The position numbers were made by a program, and so were the translations under genes. Below, piece by piece: positions 58,122-64,000 of a stretch of 64,000 bases of DNA (positions within the stretch are counted from its first letter, which is position 1; the number at the start of each line of letters is the position of its first letter). The DNA is taken from the NCBI GenBank assembly GCA_030684405.1, contig JAUXYA010000032.1:302764-366763 (forward strand). Direction: 5' to 3'. The stretch is from Burkholderiales bacterium. GTDB lineage: Bacteria; Pseudomonadota; Gammaproteobacteria; Burkholderiales; SG8-41. The notes under the pieces were generated by a model. It had not been told where the DNA came from. It saw only the letters and a list, made by a program, of their open reading frames with translations, and made no database searches.

Positions 58122-58907
58122 ATGAGCGGTGAAATTCTGGTGGCGCGCGAAGGTTTGGTCGCGACCGTCACGTTGTCCAATCCCCCCAAACTGAATGCGC
58201 TGACGGTGGCGATGTGGCGTGCGCTGGCCGCTGCTTTTGTCGAACTGTCTGCTGACGACGGACTGCGCTGCATCGTGCTGCGCGGTGCAGGCAACGAGGC
58301 TTTCGCGGCCGGTGCCGACATTGCCGAGTTCGCTACGGAACGCAACACCATCGAGCAAGGCAAAATTTATCACCGCGAATTGGTCTACGGTGCGCTGCGT
58401 GCGGTGGGCGAATGCCGGCATCCGACAGTAGCGATGATTCATGGCGCCTGTGCCGGAGGCGGGCTGGAACTGGCCTGCCAGTGCGACTTGCGCCTTGCCG
58501 GGACCGGTGCGCGATTCGGGGTGCCGATCAACCGCCTCGGATTCGCGATTGCGTACGACGAGCTTGCTGTGCTGCTGCCGCTGATCGGGCGCGCCGCGGC
58601 GCTGGAAATCCTCGTTGAGGGCCGCATGTGGGGCGCGCAGGAAGCATACGACAAAGGGCTGCTGACGCGGCTGGTTGATGACGCCGCGCTGGCCGCCGAA
58701 ACTGCCGCCACCGTGAGCCGCATCTGCGACGGTGCGCCGCTGGTCGCGCGCTGGCACAAGCAGTTCATTCGTCGCCTGACGCCGCAGCCGGGACCACTGT
58801 CCGCGGCCGAGTTTGACACCAATTTCGACTATTTCAACACCGAGGATTACCGCATCGGCTACGATGCCTTCATTAACAAGCAGAAGCCGGGGTTCAAGGG
58901 GCGCTGA
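58122..58907 (+). CDS. enoyl-CoA hydratase/isomerase family protein
   Basis: VTLSNPPKLNALTVAMWRALAAAFVEL...AFAAGADIAEF...GACAGGGLELACQCDLRLA. Confidence 0.96.
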   Translation: MSGEILVAREGLVATVTLSNPPKLNALTVAMWRALAAAFVELSADDGLRCIVLRGAGNEAFAAGADIAEFATERNTIEQGKIYHRELVYGALRAVGECRHPTVAMIHGACAGGGLELACQCDLRLAGTGARFGVPINRLGFAIAYDELAVLLPLIGRAAALEILVEGRMWGAQEAYDKGLLTRLVDDAALAAETAATVSRICDGAPLVARWHKQFIRRLTPQPGPLSAAEFDTNFDYFNTEDYRIGYDAFINKQKPGFKGR

Positions 58908-58913
58908 TTTTCA

Positions 58914-59003
58914 GCCGCCGATGAACGCCGATAAACGCAGATGAAAACCGAAAAACTGCCGTCTGAAAGAACGGGTCGGCGTTCATCTGCGTTTATCGGC
59001 GGC
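58914..59003. repeat. Inverted repeat of family gccgccgatgaacgccgataaacgcagatg
   Basis: Arms gccgccgatgaacgccgataaacgcagatg... / ...ggcgttcatctgcgtttatcggcggc; second copy at 61675-61757. Confidence 0.85.
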
Positions 59004-59054
59004 AAATGATTTTTCGGTTTGACTCACTCTTTAATCCATTTTTCAGGAATCACC

Positions 59055-60278
59055 ATGGCCGGACCCTTATCGCATGTCAAAGTACTGGACCTCTCCCGCG
59101 TACTCGCGGGACCCTGGACCGCACAAAACCTCGCGGACCTGGGTGCCGAGGTGATCAAGGTGGAGCGACCCGGCAAGGGTGACGATTCGCGCGGCTACGC
59201 GCCGCCGTTCCTGAAAGACGAACAGGGCCGCGAGACGAAAGAGGGCGCCTATTTCTGCGCCGCCAACCGCGGCAAGAAATCGATTACCGTGAATCTGAGC
59301 AAGCCCGAAGGCCAAGAGCTGGTGCGCGAACTGGCGAAAGGCGTCGACGTGCTGGTGGAGAATTACAAAGTGGGTGATCTGGCGCGCTACGGTCTCGGTT
59401 ACGATGACCTCGCCACACTCAACCCCGGCCTGATCTACTGCTCGGTCACCGGCTTCGGCCAGACTGGCCCGGACAAGGACCGTCCCGGCTACGATTTCAT
59501 GGCGCAGGGCATGGGCGGCCTGATGAGCATCACCGGCGAAGCCGACGGCATGCCCGGCGGCGGTCCGCAGCGCGTCGGCATCCCGATCATCGACATGACC
59601 ACCGGCATGTACGCGACGATCGCGATCTGCGCCGCGCTGGCCAACCGCGCGATCACTGGCAAGGGGCAGTGGATTGACGTCGCTTTGCTCGACAGCTGCG
59701 TCGCCTTCCTCGCCAACCAGGCCATGAATTACTTCGCCACCGGCGAGTCGCCCACGCGCATCGGCAACGCGCACCCGAACATCGTGCCCTATCAGACCTT
59801 CAAGACCAAGGACGGCGCCATCATCCTCGCCTGCGGCAACGACAACCTGTTCAACAAGTTTTGCGAGGCGGCGGGCTGTGCCCATCTGCCCAAGGATGCG
59901 CGTTTCGCCAACAATGCCGAACGCGTGAAAAACCGCGTCGAGATCACGCGGCTGCTCAACGAGGTGTTCGAAAAACGCACGACCAGGGAATGGGTCAAGC
60001 TTCTCGACGACGCGGGTGTTGCAAACGGACCGATCAACACCATCAAGGAAGTGTTCGAAGAGCCGCAGGTGATTGCCCGCGGCATGAAAATCGAGCTATC
60101 GCATGCCGCGGCCGGCAAGGTGCCGCTGGTCGCAAGCCCGATGCGCTTTTCAGGCACACCGCTCCAGTACGACGTCCCGCCGCCCATCGTGGGGCAGCAT
60201 ACGGACGAGATCCTGCGTGACGTGCTGAAGCTCAGCGATGCCGCGATTGCCAAGTTGCGGACGGAGCAGATTGTTTAG
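59055..60278 (+). CDS. CoA transferase (CaiB/BaiF family)
   Basis: MAGPLSHVKVLDLSRVLAGPWTAQNLADLGAEVIKVERPGKGDDSRGYAPPF. Confidence 0.96.
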   Translation: MAGPLSHVKVLDLSRVLAGPWTAQNLADLGAEVIKVERPGKGDDSRGYAPPFLKDEQGRETKEGAYFCAANRGKKSITVNLSKPEGQELVRELAKGVDVLVENYKVGDLARYGLGYDDLATLNPGLIYCSVTGFGQTGPDKDRPGYDFMAQGMGGLMSITGEADGMPGGGPQRVGIPIIDMTTGMYATIAICAALANRAITGKGQWIDVALLDSCVAFLANQAMNYFATGESPTRIGNAHPNIVPYQTFKTKDGAIILACGNDNLFNKFCEAAGCAHLPKDARFANNAERVKNRVEITRLLNEVFEKRTTREWVKLLDDAGVANGPINTIKEVFEEPQVIARGMKIELSHAAAGKVPLVASPMRFSGTPLQYDVPPPIVGQHTDEILRDVLKLSDAAIAKLRTEQIV

Positions 60279-60287
60279 CGGATGGTA

Positions 60288-60362
60288 ATTCGTGATTGGT
60301 GACTGGTAATTGGTGGGGGTGCCTTTGCCAATTACCAATTACCAATTACCAGTCACCAATCA
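60288..60362. repeat. Perfect long inverted repeat with ATTACCA microsatellite
   Basis: GTGATTGGTGACTGGTAATTGGT ... ACCAATTACCAGTCACCAATCAC. Confidence 0.85.
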
Positions 60363-61160
60363 CTAAAGGAAGCTGAAAAGCATCTTCGTCGCCAGCACAA
60401 ACAGCAGCGCGGCGAAGACCTTCTTCAGCAGCGGGCCCGGCGTGCGGTGGGCGAGTTTCGCGCCCAGCGGCGCGAGCAGCATGCTGGCGATGACGATGCC
60501 GGCCAGTGCCGGCAGGTAGACGAAACCGACGCTGTGCTCGGGCATGCCGCTGCGGCCGAGGCCGGTGAGCACGTAGCCGGCGGTGCCGGCGGCGGCGAGC
60601 GGCCAGCCGACGGCAGCTGCAGTACCGATGGCCTCGTGGATACGCATGCCGCGCTTAACCAGCCAGGCGACGACCAGGGCTGCGCCGCCGGTGGCGGTCA
60701 GGCTGGAGATGACGCCGATCAGCGCGGCGGAGAGATTCAGCCCCGTCGTGGTCATCGGCAACGCGCCAGCCTCGGGTTTTTTGCCGAAAAACATCTGCCA
60801 GGCGATGTAATAAATCAGCAGCGTGAACACGACGCTGAGCAGGCGCACGTCGAGCACGCTCGCCAGCAGCGCGCCGCCGAAGGTGCCGATCACGATGCCC
60901 GGTGCCATGCGCTTGACAGCTGCCCAGTTCACCGCGCCATGGCCATGGTGGGCGCGCACGCTCGAGACAGAAGTGAACAGGATGGTGGCCATCGAGGTGC
61001 CCAGGGCGAGGTGCACGACATGTCCGGCGTCGAAACCCTTGGCGGCGTAGATGAAGGCGAGCACCGGCACCATCGCCGCGCCGCCGCCGATGCCCAGCAG
61101 GCCGGCGAAAAAGCCGACGAAGGCGCCCAGCGCGAGGTAGGCCCACCACCATTCGAACAT
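60363..61160 (-). CDS. sulfite exporter TauE/SafE family protein
   Basis: LGAFVGFFAGLLGIGGGAAMVPVLAFI...LGTSMATILFTSVSSVRAHHGHGAVNW. Confidence 0.95.
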   Translation of the reverse strand: MFEWWWAYLALGAFVGFFAGLLGIGGGAAMVPVLAFIYAAKGFDAGHVVHLALGTSMATILFTSVSSVRAHHGHGAVNWAAVKRMAPGIVIGTFGGALLASVLDVRLLSVVFTLLIYYIAWQMFFGKKPEAGALPMTTTGLNLSAALIGVISSLTATGGAALVVAWLVKRGMRIHEAIGTAAAVGWPLAAAGTAGYVLTGLGRSGMPEHSVGFVYLPALAGIVIASMLLAPLGAKLAHRTPGPLLKKVFAALLFVLATKMLFSFL

Positions 61161-61176
61161 CGGGGTCAGGCCCGCT

Positions 61177-61629
61177 TCACTTCATCAGGCCGAGGATGTA
61201 CTTCCACTCGTCGGGATCGACTGGGGTGATCGACAGCCGGTTGCCTTTGGCCAGCACGCGCATTTTCGCCAGCGGCTTGTGTTTGCGCAGCTCGTCGAGC
61301 GAAATGAGCGGCGTCTTTTTGACGAAACGGAAATCGACATGCAGCCAGCGCGGATTGTCCGCTGCCGCCTTCTCGTCGTGGTACTTGCTCTTGCGGTCGA
61401 ATTGCGTCGCGTCCGGATAGGCGCTCTTGCTGACCTCGGCGATGCCGACGATGCCCGGTGTCTCGCAGTTGGAGTGGTAGTAGAAGGCCTGGTCGCCGAC
61501 CTTCATCTGGTCGCGCATGAAGTTTCGCGCCTGGTAGTTGCGCACGCCGGTCCAGGGTGTTGTCTTGTCGCGGGCGAGGTCGTCGATGCCGTAGACATCG
61601 GGTTCGGATTTGATCAGCCAGTAGCGCAT
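61177..61629 (-). CDS. EVE domain-containing protein
   Basis: MRYWLIKSEPDVYGIDDLARDKTTPWTGVRNYQARNFMRDQMKVGDQAFYYHSN. Confidence 0.95.
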   Translation of the reverse strand: MRYWLIKSEPDVYGIDDLARDKTTPWTGVRNYQARNFMRDQMKVGDQAFYYHSNCETPGIVGIAEVSKSAYPDATQFDRKSKYHDEKAAADNPRWLHVDFRFVKKTPLISLDELRKHKPLAKMRVLAKGNRLSITPVDPDEWKYILGLMK

Positions 61630-61820
61630 GGGAGTATCGTTCCGGATGGGCAATCTAAAATCAAAAAAGCATTTGCCGCCGATACACGCCGATGAACGCG
61701 GATGACTGCTTCGCCCCCCGTTCTATCGGCGTTCATCTGTGTTTATCGGCGGTTAAATCGAATCCGTTCTTTTTGTTACTCAACAACTGCCGCACAAAAA
61801 AAATGCGGCTGCGCCGCATC

Positions 61821-62089
61821 AGGGCCTGTTAACCATTATTTCATGAGTGCGACGGCGACGATTTGGCCTCAGGGCTAGGAGCGTCGAGCGCGGTTTGCCC
61901 CTAGGCAAACAAGCGAAGGCGCGACAACGCACTGGGGCCAAATCGTCCCGTCCCTGCGGGTTGTGGCCAAAATCGCCACTGGCTGCGTTGCTTGCCTTGC
62001 CCATATTCTCGATATGAACTGCGGCAAGCGCTTCGCCACTGACGATTTTGGCCGCAACGCATCTCACGAAATAATGGTTAACAGGCCCT
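61821..62089. mobile_element. MITE-like element with 22-bp perfect terminal inverted repeats
   Basis: AGGGCCTGTTAACCATTATTTC ... GAAATAATGGTTAACAGGCCCT, with nested inverted repeats around GGCCAAATCG/CGATTTTGGCC; no credible ORF. Confidence 0.75.
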
Positions 62090-62096
62090 TGTAGGG

Positions 62097-62275
62097 TCCC
62101 CCGCATGTGCCGTCGCAGACCAGCATCCTGAACCTAAGGTTCAAGGCGGCCACCTTCCGGATTTCTTCAGGCACGTCCGACTTGGGACGCGCACACCGAA
62201 ACCACTTTGGTCGGCGACCAGAGCGATGTTATTGGCTCAAAGAGTATATGGCCTGAACAAACACCGCAGGGGAAA
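62097..62275 (-). ncRNA. ssrS: 6S RNA
   Basis: Minus strand CCCCTGCGGTGT...CCGCCTTGAACCTTAGGTTCAGGATGCTGGTCTGCGACGGCACATGCGGGG matches the 6S 3' region; immediately downstream of zapA as in other proteobacteria. Confidence 0.88.
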
Positions 62276-62343
62276 CTGTTGAACGGTACGTCGTCAGGGG
62301 AACTGCAGCGGGAAAAACCAGCGACTCAACTGCAAAACAACAT

Positions 62344-62652
62344 TCAGAACAGCTTGGCTTGCTCCGCCATCGCCTGATCGATGGCCGTTTCCATGCGTTG
62401 AATTCTACGCTTGGTTTCCGCGATGTCAAAGCCGCCGACCTTCATCGACAGGAATTCATGCGTGATGTTGAGCGCAGCCATGATTGCAACCCGTTCGAGA
62501 CCGATGACTTTGCCGCGGTCGCGAATTTCCTGCATCCTGGCGTTGAGGTACTCGACGGCTTCGAGCAGGCCTTTCTGCTCGTGTTCCGCACAAGCGACGC
62601 GAAATTCGCGTCCCATGATGTTGATCTGCAAACCCTTCGGGTCAGCGCTCAT
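62344..62652 (-). CDS. zapA: cell division protein ZapA
   Basis: INIMGREFRVACAEHEQKGLLEAVEYLNARMQEIRDRGKVIGLERVAIMAALNITHEFL. Confidence 0.95.
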   Translation of the reverse strand: MSADPKGLQINIMGREFRVACAEHEQKGLLEAVEYLNARMQEIRDRGKVIGLERVAIMAALNITHEFLSMKVGGFDIAETKRRIQRMETAIDQAMAEQAKLF

Positions 62653-62849
62653 GTTTCCTCGGCGGGAATCTGCTTGACGATTTCTTCGAGGCGCTGGCTG
62701 GCGGCCTCGATTTTCTGTTCGAGCTGCTTGTTGCGATGCAGGCTCGCGGCCAATTCCTGGCGCAGCCGCTGCGTGTCTTCACGCAGCCGCTGGTTGGTAT
62801 CGACAAACTGCGCGAGTTTGTCCTCCAGTGCCTTGAGTTCGGCTTCCAT
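62649..62849 (-). CDS. ZapB-like small coiled-coil protein
   Basis: MEAELKALEDKLAQFVDTNQRLREDTQRLRQELAASLHRNKQLEQKIEAASQRLEEIVKQIP; overlaps zapA. Confidence 0.85.
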   Translation of the reverse strand: MEAELKALEDKLAQFVDTNQRLREDTQRLRQELAASLHRNKQLEQKIEAASQRLEEIVKQIPAEET

Positions 62850-63129
62850 GCGCGCACTATAGTGGGGATATCGCGGAAAATCCAGACAGCTCAAGCGCTA
62901 AGGCCCGATTTTGAATGTAGTTTGGCATGTCGGACATCCGCGCCGGATCGAGTCGCAGGGTACCCCGGCAAGCACCGCCGTCTGTTGTCCTAGGGCACCC
63001 GGCATTAATTTATAACTATTTGTTTTTAAAAGACAAATACTTCGGCTTCGACGATGACCTCGGCGCCGGCCTGATTTACAATCCGCGCTGTCCTGGACGA
63101 ACTGCGACCGCATGCGGCCAGTCCCGGAC

Positions 63130-63419
63130 GCGTTTCGGGTGCCGGCGCTCCCCTGCGGGGACGCCGGTGAAACGGGAAACAGGTGCGGCAGCAGGATTGA
63201 TTTTTCAGGATTGAGGATTGAGGGGAGGGTGGCAACAGGCACTCACTCCTCACTCCTCACTCCTCACTCCTGCGTCCAAAGCCTGTGCTGCCCCCGCAAC
63301 GGTAAGCGATCGGCATTCAGTTCAGTGTATGCACTGCCGCGCCATCCAGCCACTGTGTCCCTCGGACACGGGAAGGCGGCGCGGCGGAGATCGTGAGCCC
63401 GGAGACCGGCCTGCAACGC
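63130..63419 (+). promoter_or_regulatory. Cobalamin riboswitch with expanded variable arm
   Basis: GGTGCC...GGTGAAACGGGAAACAGGTGCGG ... AAAGCCTGTGCTGCCCCCGCAACGGTAAGCG ... AGCCACTGTG ... GGGAAGGCGGCGCGG ... GAGCCCGGAGACCGGCC; candidate P1 GCGTT/AACGC. Confidence 0.9.
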
Positions 63420-63535
63420 TGTGGTGGAAGTGCCGCGGGGAGGCGGCGGGCCCGGTATTTGAGTCCCTCTTTCCTCGTCGCAGCACTTCCTCGGGCATTT
63501 TTTGCGCGCGGCGGGCGCGTCTGACGGGGAATGAC

Positions 63536-64000
63536 ATGCATTGGGTATGGATTGGGACCGTAGCACTGCTCGCGGTCGAGGCAGCGCAGGCTGCGGAGCA
63601 GCAATTGGCGATTCTGGATCCGGTAGTGGTGACCGCGACGCGGTTCAGGGAGCGTTACGACGACAAGCCGGTCAACGTTACGGTGATCAGCGCCGAGGAC
63701 ATGCAGCGCAGCGCGGCGAAAACCGTGCCCGACCTGCTGGCAGAACAGGCGGGGATCCACATTCATGATTTTTTCGGCAACAACGCGGCGACGACGACCA
63801 TCGACCTGCGCGGCTTCGGCATCAGCGGCACACAGAACACGCTGATCCTGATCGATGGCCGCCGCGCGGCCGACCTTGATCTCTCCGGCGTGCAGTGGTC
63901 GGCCTTGCCCCTGAGCGCGATTGAGCGCATCGAGATCGTCCGCGGCAGCGGCGCCGTGCTCTACGGCGATGGAGCGACGGCCGGCGTGGTCAATATCATC
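63536..64000 (+). CDS. TonB-dependent receptor (BtuB-like), N-terminal part, truncated by window edge
   Basis: Manual translation MHWVWIGTVALLAVEAAQAAEQQLAILDPVVVTATRFRERYDDKPVNVTVISAEDMQRSAAKTVPDLLAEQAGIHIHDFFGNNAATTTIDLRGFG... plug domain, downstream of cobalamin riboswitch. Confidence 0.92.
   Translation, partial: MHWVWIGTVALLAVEAAQAAEQQLAILDPVVVTATRFRERYDDKPVNVTVISAEDMQRSAAKTVPDLLAEQAGIHIHDFFGNNAATTTIDLRGFGISGTQNTLILIDGRRAADLDLSGVQWSALPLSAIERIEIVRGSGAVLYGDGATAGVVNII

Noticed and set aside
61819-62106. 95-aa and 60-aa minus-strand ORFs inside the inverted-repeat element
   Set aside because: They read through palindromic sequence and terminal repeats; no domain or RBS support
63239-63272. 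Possible CRISPR array from CACTCCT repeats
   Set aside because: 7-bp direct tandem repeats with no spacers, inside a cobalamin riboswitch; a microsatellite, not CRISPR

Overview
High-GC window whose gene content looks betaproteobacterial (Burkholderiales-like). Most of it is ordinary metabolism: leuC/leuD, ggt, PrpD-family proteins, acyl-CoA dehydrogenases and ligase, purE-purK-purC, dcd, sua5, BKACE genes, enoyl-CoA hydratases, a GlcD-GlcF-like fusion, a DppD-DppF fusion, azlCD, zapA with a zapB-like gene, and 6S RNA. Five intact and two decayed orphan Bug/TctC periplasmic receptors are scattered through it. The most interesting region is a lower-GC accessory island at about 26.06-29.2 kb. 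It holds a cyclase-fold-like protein, a caspase-like peptidase operonic with a TIR-like (MTH538/ThsB-type) protein (a candidate caspase-effector Thoeris-type module), two unannotated tandem polyproline microproteins (26 and 30 aa, shared P6-7-D-T-[DS]-G-[IV]-V-R-[RK] tail), and a convergent multi-TM protein. A degenerate sua5 fragment lies inside the island and hints at how it was inserted. Other points: a DNA alkylation repair gene split by a MITE-like element, a dispersed repeat inserted in frame in the GlcDF-like fusion, perfect palindromic operators upstream of an IclR/BKACE locus and a Fic gene, a 270-bp MITE-like element abutting 6S RNA, and a cobalamin riboswitch with an expanded microsatellite-bearing arm upstream of a truncated TonB receptor at the right edge. 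All assignments come from reading the sequence and family knowledge; no database search was run.
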